Shown: positions 51,777 through 61,062 of the stretch, piece after piece
Position numbering within the stretch: position 1 is the first letter of the stretch
How the letters are laid out: each line of letters opens with the position of its first letter
From: GCA-2688775 sp035288865
GTDB taxonomy: Archaea > Nanobdellota > Nanobdellia > Woesearchaeales > GW2011-AR4
Direction of reading: 5' to 3'
Length of the DNA: 64,000 nt
Assembly (NCBI GenBank): GCA_035288865.1
Contig: DATDZA010000012.1
Coordinates: 52,515 to 116,514 of the forward strand
Translations under genes and position numbers: made by a program
The notes under the pieces: generated by a model
What the model was told of the DNA's origin: nothing
Seen by the model: the letters and a program-made list of their open reading frames with translations, nothing else
Database searches by the model: none

Positions 51777-53081
51777 ATGGAAAATAAAAAAAAATTGGCA
51801 ACAAGACTTAAAGATGTTTTTCATAATGTTTTTTCTGGATTTAGAGATGAAAAAATTCAACCAAACTACGTAACTAAATCTGAATTAATAAACGGGAAAA
51901 GAATTGAAGTTAGAATTTGGGTATATCATTTTAAAGATTATAACAAAAAACTTGTTAAACAGCTGGAAAAAGAATTTAAGTACAGGTCAGATAAAGGTGG
52001 TTTAGAGGTATTGAGGGAATTTTTTCTTGCACGGTATGGTGATTTATTTACTGGTTTAGTTTTTGGTGCATGTTTTGATTCAGCGAAAGAATTTATAGAT
52101 CTTATTCAGGTTAATCACCTCCAAATAAATATAGCTGCTGATCTCGGCATGCATACCGCATCGCTGGTAACAGGGATGTCAACGATTGATAAGGCAACTA
52201 TAGCAATTTATCCACCTTATATAACAGCAAAAATTATAGAAGAATATTCAAGGTATGATGGTAGAATTTTGAAAATATTCAGTGAATTTGAGCATTTCAC
52301 GTCATGGGACCCAACTCCCTTGAGCCAACTTAGAACATATATTTACCCTAAACAAGAATTTCTTAAGGAAAGAATAAAAGACGTCATTCGCCATGAATTC
52401 ATACATTATCTTGATATAGAAAAAATCGAAAAGGGAATAGAACTCATAAAGCATGTTAGGGATGTTGCAGATCCCGCAGTTAACGGAATGAGGCCATTAA
52501 GCCTTTCCCGCCCATTGACTCCGGAAGTTTTGGTTAATAGCATCGTAAAACTTAGAAGCGAGGGAATTGCAACATTTGGGCAATCAAGGCAGGAATACTT
52601 AGCTTATGATATAAAAAAAGTTCGTTTATTTCAAAATTACCTCTCACAGTATTCTGTAGGTCCTATATTGGATTTGCATGACAGACTTTATTATCATGTC
52701 GGTAGCTATATGTGCTATTTAATTTCTCTTGGAATTTTGCTACGAAGTAACAAGCGCAAATTTAATGAGCTTAAAGTCTGCTTTGACGAAAACTGCGAAG
52801 ATTTTGTCTTTTTTGCAGAAGGATTTCCTAAAATTTTTGAAATAATAAGAGAAAAAAATTTAGAAAAAGTTTTTTTCCAAAAACCAAAGAAATCTATGAT
52901 AAAAGAATCAATCAGGCAGCTTAGGCAAACTGATCACTTAGCTTTTATTAAGCTTTATGAGAACGCATGCCAACTTATCAGCTTACCTGAAGATCAAGTA
53001 TTGATGACCATGCAAGTGTATAATCGATTAAAACAGAAAAATTACCAGTACTGGGTTGAGAACGTTAAAGGCAAAATATGA
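51777..53081 (+). CDS. Predicted metallopeptidase-like protein (HExxH) in the purP operon
   Basis: 434 residues, without signal peptide or clear membrane helix. The motif RHEFIHYLDIEK (near residue 205) is a zinc-metallopeptidase HExxH, and SEGIATFG about 60 residues later provides a Glu as possible third ligand. A Cys-containing CFDENCEDF and basic, helical C-terminus follow. The family is not recognised. It follows the second purP by 14 bases, so it is the last gene of the operon. TATA and guaA start are downstream. Confidence 0.55.
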   Translation: MENKKKLATRLKDVFHNVFSGFRDEKIQPNYVTKSELINGKRIEVRIWVYHFKDYNKKLVKQLEKEFKYRSDKGGLEVLREFFLARYGDLFTGLVFGACFDSAKEFIDLIQVNHLQINIAADLGMHTASLVTGMSTIDKATIAIYPPYITAKIIEEYSRYDGRILKIFSEFEHFTSWDPTPLSQLRTYIYPKQEFLKERIKDVIRHEFIHYLDIEKIEKGIELIKHVRDVADPAVNGMRPLSLSRPLTPEVLVNSIVKLRSEGIATFGQSRQEYLAYDIKKVRLFQNYLSQYSVGPILDLHDRLYYHVGSYMCYLISLGILLRSNKRKFNELKVCFDENCEDFVFFAEGFPKIFEIIREKNLEKVFFQKPKKSMIKESIRQLRQTDHLAFIKLYENACQLISLPEDQVLMTMQVYNRLKQKNYQYWVENVKGKI

Positions 53082-53101
53082 GCATTATGTATAAACGGAA
53101 T

Positions 53102-53110
53102 AAATATAAA
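53102..53110 (+). promoter_or_regulatory. TATA box of guaA
   Basis: AAATATAAA is centred 27 bases before the guaA ATG at 53134, giving a leaderless transcript separate from the purP operon. Confidence 0.6.
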
Positions 53111-53133
53111 GGTAAAACAAAACTTTCAACAAA

Positions 53134-54672
53134 ATGATTTTAGTTTTAAATTTCGGCGGCCAATATGCCCATCTCATAGCAAGAAGAGTGCGTGATTTGG
53201 GGGTTTATTCTGAAGTAAGGCCGTGCGATATTCCATTAAGGGAGATTGGTAAGCTTAAGCCAGAAGGAATAATTCTTTCAGGGGGGCCGTCAAGTGTCTA
53301 TGAGCATAATGCTCCGGCAATGGACAGAAAAGTCCTGAATTTAGGAATCCCTGTTCTAGGCATTTGTTACGGTCAGCAGTTGATAGCAAAAATTATTGGC
53401 GGAACTGTTTTAGGTGGAAAATTAAAGGAATTCGGCAAAAAAGAACTGACAGTCAAAAAAACAGGAAAGATATTGAAAGGCCTTTCAAAAAAAGAGCAGG
53501 TTTGGATGTCTCATGGCGATTTAGTTGAAAAAGTTCCAAAAGATTTTGAAGTTCTGGCAGCAACGGACACGTGCCCGATTGCCGCTTTTGAAAACAATGA
53601 AAGAAGAATTTATGCCATACAGTTTCACGCAGAAGTTGTCCACACTTTAAGCGGAACGCAAATCCTGAAAAATTTCGTATTTGAAATCTGCAAATCAAAA
53701 AAGGACTGGGAAACAAGAGATTTGTCAAAAAGATTGGTTAGGGAAATAAAAAAAGGGATAGGAAACAATTCCGTCATCATGGGAGTCTCAGGCGGCGTTG
53801 ACAGCACAGTGGCTGCAACTTTGCTTCACAAAGCAATCGGCAGCAGATTATACTGTGTTTTTGTCGACCACGGATTGATAAGAAAAAATGAGCTTGAGGA
53901 AGTAACAGATTTCTTCGAGAGAAAGCTGCACTTCAGGCATTTCCATGTTGTTGATGCGTCAAATATTTTTCTTGATAAATTAAAAGGGATTACCGACCCT
54001 GAAGAAAAAAGAAAAATAATCGGACATACTTTTATCGAGATATTCCAAGACAAAGTGATTGAACTGGAAAAGAAGCATCGTGCCATTAAATTCCTCGGGC
54101 AGGGAACAATTTATCCGGACAGGATAGAAAGCGCCCAGCCCAGCAAGTATGCTTCAAAAATCAAGAGCCATCACAATTTAACACTGCCTGAGGGAATGAA
54201 ATTAAAAATTATTGAGCCGTTAAAAGAATTATACAAGGATGAAGTCAGGGTGCTTGGAAAATCTCTTGGAATTCCAAGCGATATAGTTAACAGGCATCCA
54301 TTCCCGGGACCTGGGCTGGCAATCAGGATTTTGGGGGAGATTACGGAAGACAGGCTAAAAATTCTTAGAGAGGCAGATTTTGTTTTCATCGACGAACTGA
54401 AAAAATCCGGCTATTATGACAAAACATGGCAGGCATTTGCCGCTTTGATTCCGGTAAAAACTGTCGGAGTCATGGGGGATGCAAGAACCTATGAATTCAT
54501 AATCTCTTTGAGAGCAGTTACAAGTATTGACGCAATGACGGCGGACTGGGCAAAACTCCCTTATGAATTGCTTGAAAAAATATCAAACAGGATCATAAAT
54601 GAAGTCAGAGGCGTTAATAGAGTTTTATATGATATCAGCCAGAAGCCTCCGGCGACAATTGAGTATGAATAG
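53134..54672 (+). CDS. guaA: GMP synthase (glutamine-hydrolysing), fused form
   Basis: A 512-residue enzyme that aminates XMP to GMP. The glutaminase domain (1-190) has Cys78 in LGICYGQQ and the His/Glu in QFHAEVVHT. The ATP-pyrophosphatase domain has the P-loop MGVSGGVDSTVAA, and the C-terminal dimerisation domain has HPFPGPGLAIRI. Many euryarchaea encode the two parts separately; here they are fused as in bacteria and eukaryotes. It has its own promoter. Confidence 0.95.
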   Translation: MILVLNFGGQYAHLIARRVRDLGVYSEVRPCDIPLREIGKLKPEGIILSGGPSSVYEHNAPAMDRKVLNLGIPVLGICYGQQLIAKIIGGTVLGGKLKEFGKKELTVKKTGKILKGLSKKEQVWMSHGDLVEKVPKDFEVLAATDTCPIAAFENNERRIYAIQFHAEVVHTLSGTQILKNFVFEICKSKKDWETRDLSKRLVREIKKGIGNNSVIMGVSGGVDSTVAATLLHKAIGSRLYCVFVDHGLIRKNELEEVTDFFERKLHFRHFHVVDASNIFLDKLKGITDPEEKRKIIGHTFIEIFQDKVIELEKKHRAIKFLGQGTIYPDRIESAQPSKYASKIKSHHNLTLPEGMKLKIIEPLKELYKDEVRVLGKSLGIPSDIVNRHPFPGPGLAIRILGEITEDRLKILREADFVFIDELKKSGYYDKTWQAFAALIPVKTVGVMGDARTYEFIISLRAVTSIDAMTADWAKLPYELLEKISNRIINEVRGVNRVLYDISQKPPATIEYE

Positions 54673-54707
54673 TGATTCTACATTCGTAAGAAAGTTTAAG
54701 CAAATTT

Positions 54708-55091
54708 CTAATGTGTAACTGACATCCATGCCAAAAGGTCAGGAGCATGCATCCTTAGAAATCCTTCATAAAGTTCCCGTGGAGCATTATATGGTACTCC
54801 AGTGCCTTTACGCCCATGGTATTCAATAAAACTCTCAAGATATTCCGTCTTAAAACGCTGGTTGAATCCAAAAAATACTACTTCAATTCCATCCTGAGAA
54901 TTCCCGCCGTGTGTTGTGATGCTTGTATGCCGGCGATCTACTGACCCCCTGATATCAATATCAAATTCAACATACATTTGCGTGTTCTTATTGAACGGCA
55001 TCTGGATTAAAGCAAAAATTTCATTGCCACAATAATCTTCACTTAAATAAACGGGGTTTGGCATATCCATTTTTTTCCATATTAAAAACAT
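54708..55091 (-). CDS. Hypothetical protein downstream of purF
   Basis: 127 residues from the ATG at 55091, which lies 2 bases after the purF stop; a TTG at 55100 would overlap purF. Soluble and beta-rich by composition (YVEFDIDIRGSVDRRHTSITTHGG, in parts IRGSVDRRHTSITTHGG). Gly/His-rich around the middle. The family is not recognised. The tight spacing means it belongs to the purF transcript. Confidence 0.55.
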   Translation of the reverse strand: MFLIWKKMDMPNPVYLSEDYCGNEIFALIQMPFNKNTQMYVEFDIDIRGSVDRRHTSITTHGGNSQDGIEVVFFGFNQRFKTEYLESFIEYHGRKGTGVPYNAPRELYEGFLRMHAPDLLAWMSVTH

Positions 55092-55093
55092 TT

Positions 55094-56638
55094 TTAGCAA
55101 GCGTAAGTCCTGTCCTTAATGCCTTTTCTGTAATTATCCCAAGCTTTCTTGTACAGTTTTTTCCCCCATGCAGTTGGATAATCTCCAGTAATGCAAGCCA
55201 TGCACAGATCTTTTGCGGGCTTGCCGATGCTCCTTACCAATCCCTGAATTGTCTGGTACTCTACTGAATCTGCTCCAAGGTCCTTGGCCATTCTGGCGAC
55301 AGCTTGTTTAGAGATTTCTCCTTTTCTGGGCGCCTTCTCGTATCTTGGTATAATAAGTTCCGAAACAGTTGACATATCAATTCCATAAAAGCAGGGGCCC
55401 CTAATTGGCGGGCATGATACACGTACGTGAACTTCTTTAGCCCCTCCGACTTTTTTAACATAATTAACGAGCTGTTTTGTAGTCGAGCCGCGGACAATGC
55501 TGTCATCAACCAAAATAACTTTTTTGTCGTTTAATATTTCTCTCAATGCAGTATATTTGCTTTGAACACGGTCCTCACGGCCAGAACCCTCAATGAAAGT
55601 TCTACCGACGAATCTGTTCCTTATCAGCCCTTCTGCCGCAGGAACTTTTAATTCATATGCCATGGCATCGCCTGCTGCTTTTGCCGTGTCAGGCACCGGA
55701 ACAACAACATAATCCTTGTCATTTACTTTTTCAGTTTCCTGCTTCGCAAGCTCTTTTCCGAGATTTGTCCTAGTTATATATACGGACTGCCCGTCAAGAA
55801 CAGAACTTACATTTGCGAAATAAACCCATTCAAACATGCAGTGAGCTTTTTTCGGAGATTCTGCATATTTTATAATCTTGACCTCACCATTTTTTATGTA
55901 AATTAAATGGCCGGGAGGGAGATGTTTATATTCGGTAACACCGCAGTTGATTAAAGCATTTGACTCAGAAGCAGCAAGGAACATGTCATCTTTCCAGCCA
56001 TAAACAACGGGCCGGAATCCATGTGGGTCCCGAAGAATTATCATTTCGCCGAAAGCGTTCATAAAAGCAATGTTAAAGCACCCATCAATCTTTTGCGCCA
56101 GTCTTGTGAAAACTTTGACGAGATTTGGCCTGTTTGAGCCTTTGAGCTCTCTGGAAATATAATGCATCAGAATTTCTGTGTCAGTATCGTGTACAATGTG
56201 ATAGTCATCCTTATCCATGAGATGCTGCTTCAACTCCGTGTAATTTGCAAGGTTGCCGTTAAAGCAGAAGGAAAACCACTTCCATTTGCGACCATGATGC
56301 CTTTCAAATGGCTGCGCCAGGCTTCTGTCTTCACTGCCTGAAGTCGCATATCTAACGTGGCCAATCCCTTTATTGCCAGAATATCTTTTAAAAATTTCCA
56401 ACGACTGCGCTCTGTCGCTAGTCTTGAAAACTTCATTTACTGGGCCAAGGTCCTTGTAAGTGTCAAGAACCTGCAGCCTCTGATGGTTAAAAGTCGTCAC
56501 ACCAGCGCTTAACTGTCCGCGATTTTGCTGGTTGAGGAGAAGCTTGTACAAATAGAACAGGGCTCGGTTGGAAGAGTCGCCATTTGGCTTGATGTAGACG
56601 GCAGCTATGCCGCATTGGTGCTTTGCTTCCCCTTCCAT
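55094..56638 (-). CDS. purF: Amidophosphoribosyltransferase
   Basis: A 514-residue enzyme of the first committed purine step (PRPP + glutamine). The N-terminal nucleophile domain has the catalytic Cys at residue 9 (MEGEAKHQCGIAAVY), so an 8-residue propeptide must be removed. HVRYATSGSED and CFNGNLANYTEL follow. The phosphoribosyltransferase domain has VILVDDSIVRGSTTKQL and VRVSCPPIRGPCFYGID. C-terminal Cys (CMACITGDYP) may be part of an iron-sulfur cluster, as in the Bacillus type. Confidence 0.94.
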   Translation of the reverse strand: MEGEAKHQCGIAAVYIKPNGDSSNRALFYLYKLLLNQQNRGQLSAGVTTFNHQRLQVLDTYKDLGPVNEVFKTSDRAQSLEIFKRYSGNKGIGHVRYATSGSEDRSLAQPFERHHGRKWKWFSFCFNGNLANYTELKQHLMDKDDYHIVHDTDTEILMHYISRELKGSNRPNLVKVFTRLAQKIDGCFNIAFMNAFGEMIILRDPHGFRPVVYGWKDDMFLAASESNALINCGVTEYKHLPPGHLIYIKNGEVKIIKYAESPKKAHCMFEWVYFANVSSVLDGQSVYITRTNLGKELAKQETEKVNDKDYVVVPVPDTAKAAGDAMAYELKVPAAEGLIRNRFVGRTFIEGSGREDRVQSKYTALREILNDKKVILVDDSIVRGSTTKQLVNYVKKVGGAKEVHVRVSCPPIRGPCFYGIDMSTVSELIIPRYEKAPRKGEISKQAVARMAKDLGADSVEYQTIQGLVRSIGKPAKDLCMACITGDYPTAWGKKLYKKAWDNYRKGIKDRTYAC

Positions 56639-56805
56639 AAATCCCCCGCGATAAGCTTGTAGACATCCCGCATTATATAAAGTTTTCGAATCTTAATCAA
56701 AAATTTATAATTTATATAAAGAATTAGGATTTTTTAATATACAGGAAAAATAGACAACTATTGGGAGAAATGCCAGTCGTAACAAATCTCCAAGAAGTAA
56801 GATTT

Positions 56806-56916
56806 CTATTTATAGCTTAAATCATCCCTAAAATCAATCAAGTTCAGATTCTCAAAGAAGTTGTAGCTATCCTCTTCTATTTCCCTTTCTTCCCTAAATA
56901 TTATTTTTCTCTTCAT
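56806..56916 (-). CDS. Small 36-residue charged protein
   Basis: ATG at 56916, stop at 56806-56808. The peptide is acidic and polar (MKRKIIFREEREIEEDSYNF, ending NLIDFRDDLSYK). A weak AGGCA is about 8 bases upstream. It lies in the gap between purF and the PhoU/AbrB gene and has the codon use of neighbours. Family unknown. Confidence 0.4.
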   Translation of the reverse strand: MKRKIIFREEREIEEDSYNFFENLNLIDFRDDLSYK

Positions 56917-57153
56917 TTTTATTGCCTATGCCATTCTTTTCACTTGAGTATAAGCCACTCCCGTATCCCAGGAATGCTTTAATTTATATATAGTTTATCC
57001 TTAAAGTTTATAAAATTTATATAAAAAGAAAAATTTATATAGGCATTATAAATTCTTTAACGTACTATAAAGACTAAAGGGGATTTTCAATTATTTTGTA
57101 CTTTATATAAATCCATTATAAGATTGAAAATCTTTATAAAGTTTAAATTTGGG
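56917..57153. other. AT-rich regulatory region with several TATA-like elements
   Basis: The 237 bases before the PhoU/AbrB gene hold at least five TATA-like repeats: TTTATATATAG (about 56984), TTTATAAAATTTATATAAAAA (in parts TTTATAAAATTT and TTTATATAAA), TTTATATAGG, CTTTATATAAATC and CTTTATAAAG (57130-57139). The last is 25 bases before the proposed start. The density is higher than at other promoters in the window. Confidence 0.4.
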
Positions 57154-58071
57154 GTGGTACTAATCAAGCGAAGAGTAATCCAGATAGCAAATTCTACACA
57201 ACTGATTTCATTGCCTAGAAAATGGAGCCTGAAATATGGCGTGAAAAAAGGAGATGAGCTGGAGATTGAAGAAAAGGATAATAGTTTAATTATTCAAACT
57301 GAAAAAGGATTGTCTTTAAGTCGAATAGAAATAAATGTTAAAGGAAAGGAACAAATAATTCATAGGCTCCTATCGTCTTTGTATAGAAGTGGTTTTGATG
57401 AGATAAATATTACTTACGAAAAGTCATCAGAATTAGAATTAATACAATCTACTATAAATAAAGAACTAATAGGTTTTGAGATAGTTGAAGAAAGACGTGA
57501 AAATATTATTATTAAACAAGTATCTTCAATTGATTATTCTGAATTTAATAATATGTTAAAAAGAGTTTTCATGTTTATTTTATCAACAGCTGAAGAAACA
57601 CTTGAGGCTTTAAAGAAGAATGATGAAAATTCCCTAAATAATCTGGTATTTAGGGACTTAACTATTAACAAGCTTACAAACTATTGCAGACGGTCTTTGA
57701 ACAAAAAAGAGAGCAGCTTCAAACACATAGGTCCTGGATATGTTATTATTGAAATACTAGAAAAGATAAGCGATGGTTATAGAGATTTATGCAAGTATGC
57801 TTCAAAAAACAGAAAAGAAATAAAAGGGCAACTAGTGGAAACATTAGCTGAAATAAATATTCTGCTAAGAGATGCTCAAAAGCTTTTCTATAATTTTCGT
57901 ATTGACGAGTTCGGAATTTTTCTTTCCAGAAAAGAAAGGCTAAGTAATTCCATATACAACAAGTTAAAAGAAAGCAAGAAAGATCAGAACATTATTTTAG
58001 TACATCTTAATTCAATCGTTAATGACATATTCTATCTAAATGGGCCTTTAGCAATCAACGGGCTAAGCTGA
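57154..58071 (+). CDS. AbrB/PhoU-type transcriptional regulator
   Basis: 305 residues if started at GTG 57154 (TTG at 57124 is also possible). Residues 1-50 are a SpoVT/AbrB-like DNA-binding module: RVIQIANSTQLISLPRKWSLKYGVKKGDELEIEEKD (in parts STQLISLPRKWSLKYGVKKG). Residues about 100-300 are two all-helical PhoU-type repeats with acidic metal-binding potential. This architecture is common in archaea, often linked to phosphate uptake. No pst genes are in the window. The start is uncertain because GGTGGT and TATA both point to 57154-57163. Confidence 0.75.
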   Translation: MVLIKRRVIQIANSTQLISLPRKWSLKYGVKKGDELEIEEKDNSLIIQTEKGLSLSRIEINVKGKEQIIHRLLSSLYRSGFDEINITYEKSSELELIQSTINKELIGFEIVEERRENIIIKQVSSIDYSEFNNMLKRVFMFILSTAEETLEALKKNDENSLNNLVFRDLTINKLTNYCRRSLNKKESSFKHIGPGYVIIEILEKISDGYRDLCKYASKNRKEIKGQLVETLAEINILLRDAQKLFYNFRIDEFGIFLSRKERLSNSIYNKLKESKKDQNIILVHLNSIVNDIFYLNGPLAINGLS

Positions 58072-58075
58072 TCAA

Positions 58076-59476
58076 TTATTTTAAATGAAAGTAAGGTTTG
58101 TCCGTTAATTCCCTAAAACGATTGAACAAAGAATGTGCAGCAGCTTGTGTTCCATTTCTTGCAGGAGTATGCATGATTGTATCCAAAATGGAACTTATTT
58201 GTTGCAGATGCACGCGCTGTTCTGCGGCATTTTGTCCTACGACATCCGGATTTTCAAATTTGTATCCTTGTTCCATCAACGCTTCGGCTATGGCTCTATA
58301 ACGCGCCTTATGCCCGGTCCAGGCAGCATTTCTTTCAAGAAGTGCAAACGGCCAGACAGACAAATAATCTTCTCTTCTTTCTCTTCCATGGCCCGCATCA
58401 TTATCTCCTAAAAATCTAAAGAACTGCTCAGGATCTTTGCCTGATAAGTCATATCCATTTTCAGGTAAGCTTACTTCGCTAGTATACCTGTGAATCCTCT
58501 GAGCAAGATCCCTAGCTTCTCTAGACATAGCATCGGTAAATTTCATCTCCAACAAAAATCTATCAATTACTTTTTGCTGCTGCTCGGGATTTAAAAATGA
58601 ATTCCCTTCCTTTGTCAATCCAAAAGATACTAAGCTTGCAAGCCCCAAAAGATTTGGTTTGTAGAGGCTATATTCAAAATCGAAAGTCGTCATTCCATCA
58701 TTTGGAGCTATTATATGGTGCTTTGGGTTTCCGTCAAGATAATAGCCGGCCAAACCCCTCCTGTGGGCATTTAGCAAATTCTGGGCGACAAGATGTCTCC
58801 AATTTTTTGCCATTTCCTCATGGACATCTGTCGGTAAATTAACATTGCCGTATGTTGTTAGTTGACCTAGGAAAGTATCCCTAAATCTGTTCGTAAAATA
58901 ATCTGACTCAGGATCTTTAACCGTTCTTACAACATCTTCAAGATCAAGTTCTCTTCTTTGTAATTTTCCTTCTTCTTGAATCCTTGCTACTTGCGTTGCA
59001 GCGCGTAGATAATCATCAAAAGTTGCCCTGCCTTCTAGTGTTTTTTGGTACAATAAATCACCAGGGACTGCTCTGAACACAGATATAGGGTAAATTCCTG
59101 ATTTTGTATCAATGCTAGAAGGGATATCTATTGTGGTATCTCTTAAAGGTAGCCCCAAGTATTCTTCATGTGTATCTGTTATTTCTTTTAGTAACTGCGT
59201 TCTTCTTGCATTGACATCATGAAAAAATTGTAGATTTCCTTTTTCTGCATCCATTCTGTCGGACTGTCTGTAGGATTTTGCTATCGTAGAAGAGTCTGGT
59301 AAAAGCATTACAATATGCCTTGAAGGTCCAAGAAGCGTAATTTCTTGAGGAGGCGTATCATGTAAGTAAGCCAACGCACCTATAGCTGCAACTATTCTTT
59401 TCATTTCCTCGGCCCTATTTAGGTATGATACGTCTAATGTTTGCATTTCAGAGATACCGCTAATAACCAGTTCCAA
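58076..59476 (-). CDS. Protein-kinase-like fold protein (APH/choline-kinase-like)
   Basis: 466 residues. In the middle is RRGLAGYYLDGNPKHHII followed by TTFDFEYSLYKPN. The D-G-N-P-x-H and DFE pattern resembles the catalytic loop and metal-binding DFG/D-x-D of aminoglycoside/choline kinase-like folds. N-terminal segment GPSRHIVMLLPDSSTIAKSY may supply the ATP-binding Lys. The family is not recognised, so the call is tentative. Helical C-terminal 180 residues are unassigned. Confidence 0.45.
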   Translation of the reverse strand: MELVISGISEMQTLDVSYLNRAEEMKRIVAAIGALAYLHDTPPQEITLLGPSRHIVMLLPDSSTIAKSYRQSDRMDAEKGNLQFFHDVNARRTQLLKEITDTHEEYLGLPLRDTTIDIPSSIDTKSGIYPISVFRAVPGDLLYQKTLEGRATFDDYLRAATQVARIQEEGKLQRRELDLEDVVRTVKDPESDYFTNRFRDTFLGQLTTYGNVNLPTDVHEEMAKNWRHLVAQNLLNAHRRGLAGYYLDGNPKHHIIAPNDGMTTFDFEYSLYKPNLLGLASLVSFGLTKEGNSFLNPEQQQKVIDRFLLEMKFTDAMSREARDLAQRIHRYTSEVSLPENGYDLSGKDPEQFFRFLGDNDAGHGRERREDYLSVWPFALLERNAAWTGHKARYRAIAEALMEQGYKFENPDVVGQNAAEQRVHLQQISSILDTIMHTPARNGTQAAAHSLFNRFRELTDKPYFHLK

Positions 59477-59654
59477 TACTACCCTTTTATACTCTCAATA
59501 ACCTAATTTCATATTTAAATCTATCGCCTTTATATAAAATATATAAAAATATTTAACAAAATGGATTTAGTATCGATTATTTGAAAATTTGCATCTCTTT
59601 AAATAAAAATAAAAAATAGATTATGTCATCCTAAAAGGCGTGAATAATCCAAAA

Positions 59655-59665
59655 GAATATAAAAC
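59655..59665 (+). promoter_or_regulatory. TATA box of purD
   Basis: GAATATAAAAC is centred 27 bases before the ATG at 59687, consistent with a leaderless transcript. Confidence 0.6.
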
Positions 59666-59686
59666 ATTAAAAATCACTTATTTGAT

Positions 59687-60997
59687 ATGAAAATCCTGCT
59701 AATCGGAAACGGCGCAAGAGAGCATGCAATAGCAGAAGCATTTGGAAGAAACAAGGATGCCAGAATTTTTTCTTATATTAAATCCAAAAACCCAGGAATT
59801 ATTTCTTTGTCTGAGAATTTTGAGCTTGGAAGTTACAGTGATTTAGAAAAAATAAAGTCCTATGCGCAGAAAATAAAGCCGGATTTCGCTTTCATCGGGC
59901 CGGAAGAGCCATTAAGCAACGGAGTTGTTGATTTGTTAAATTCAATTGGAATTGAATCAGTTGGCCCGACAAAAAAACTGGCACAACTGGAAACCAGCAA
60001 ATCTTTCACGCGAAATATTTTAAGAAAATATAAAATAAAAGGAAATGCAAAGTTCAAAACTTTTAATAAGAATAATTTTAAAGATGCAAATAGATTTCTT
60101 GAATTAATTGACAAATGCGTTGTAAAGCCGGATGGACTGACCGGAGGGAAAGGTGTTAAAGTTCAGGGCGACCACTTTCAGACAAAAAAAGAAGCTCTGG
60201 ATTACTGCAACGAAGTACTGCAGTCTCATTCTTCAGTTATCATGGAAGAAAAATTTGAAGGTGAGGAATTTTCATTGCAGTGCCTGACTGACGGCAAAAC
60301 GGTTGTTGCAACCCCTCCTGTGCAGGACCATAAAAGGGCTTATGCCGATGATAAAGGCCCAAACACAGGAGGGATGGGAAGTTACAGTTGCAAAAATCAT
60401 TTGCTTCCATTCCTAACAAAAAAAGATATTGAAGATGGTTTGGAAATAACACAAAAAGTTGCCGAAGCTCTGCACAAGGAAACAGATGAATTTTACAAAG
60501 GCGTCATGTATGCAGGCTTAATCGTTACAAAAGAAGGAGTTAAACTCATTGAATTCAACGCAAGATTCGGCGACCCTGAAGCAATGAATGTTCTTCCAAT
60601 TATGGAAACTGATTTTTCTGAAGTTTGTAATGCAATAATTAATCAAAGCCTAAACAAAATAAAAATTAAGTTCCAGAACAAGGCAACTGTTTGCAAGTAT
60701 ATTGTACCCCAAGGTTATCCTGACAATCCTATAAAAAATGAGAAAATTGAAATTGGGAAAATTCCAAAAGATGCAAGATTGTATTATGCTTCTGTCGACC
60801 AAAAAAATGACGGGTTGCACCTAACTTCCTCAAGGGCAATCGGATGCCTGGGAATTGCTGACAGTCTTGAAGAAGCAGAGAGGACTGCTGAAGAGGCAGC
60901 AAAATCTGTCAGGGGAAAGGTGTTTCACAGGGAAGATATCGGAACCAAGAGATTAATTAACAAAAGAATAAGGCATATGCAAGAGATTAAGAAATAG
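59687..60997 (+). CDS. purD: Phosphoribosylamine-glycine ligase
   Basis: A 436-residue ATP-grasp enzyme of the second purine step. Features are LLIGNGAREHAIAEAF, FAFIGPEEPLSNGVVDLL, GPTKKLAQLETSKSFTRNIL, VVKPDGLTGGKGVKV, MEEKFEGEEFSLQCLTDG, DDKGPNTGGMGSYS and FNARFGDPEAMNVLP. Purine genes purC, purL, purM, purQ, purS, purE, purB are not in this window. Confidence 0.95.
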   Translation: MKILLIGNGAREHAIAEAFGRNKDARIFSYIKSKNPGIISLSENFELGSYSDLEKIKSYAQKIKPDFAFIGPEEPLSNGVVDLLNSIGIESVGPTKKLAQLETSKSFTRNILRKYKIKGNAKFKTFNKNNFKDANRFLELIDKCVVKPDGLTGGKGVKVQGDHFQTKKEALDYCNEVLQSHSSVIMEEKFEGEEFSLQCLTDGKTVVATPPVQDHKRAYADDKGPNTGGMGSYSCKNHLLPFLTKKDIEDGLEITQKVAEALHKETDEFYKGVMYAGLIVTKEGVKLIEFNARFGDPEAMNVLPIMETDFSEVCNAIINQSLNKIKIKFQNKATVCKYIVPQGYPDNPIKNEKIEIGKIPKDARLYYASVDQKNDGLHLTSSRAIGCLGIADSLEEAERTAEEAAKSVRGKVFHREDIGTKRLINKRIRHMQEIKK

Positions 60998-61030
60998 TTA
61001 ATTCTAAATCTTTATTAGAATAAATCAAAA

Positions 61031-61042
61031 ACTTTATATATC
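61031..61042 (+). promoter_or_regulatory. TATA box of the 61063 membrane-protein gene
   Basis: ACTTTATATATC is centred 27 bases before the ATG at 61063. Confidence 0.5.
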
Positions 61043-61062
61043 ATTTCCTATAATATTTCACG

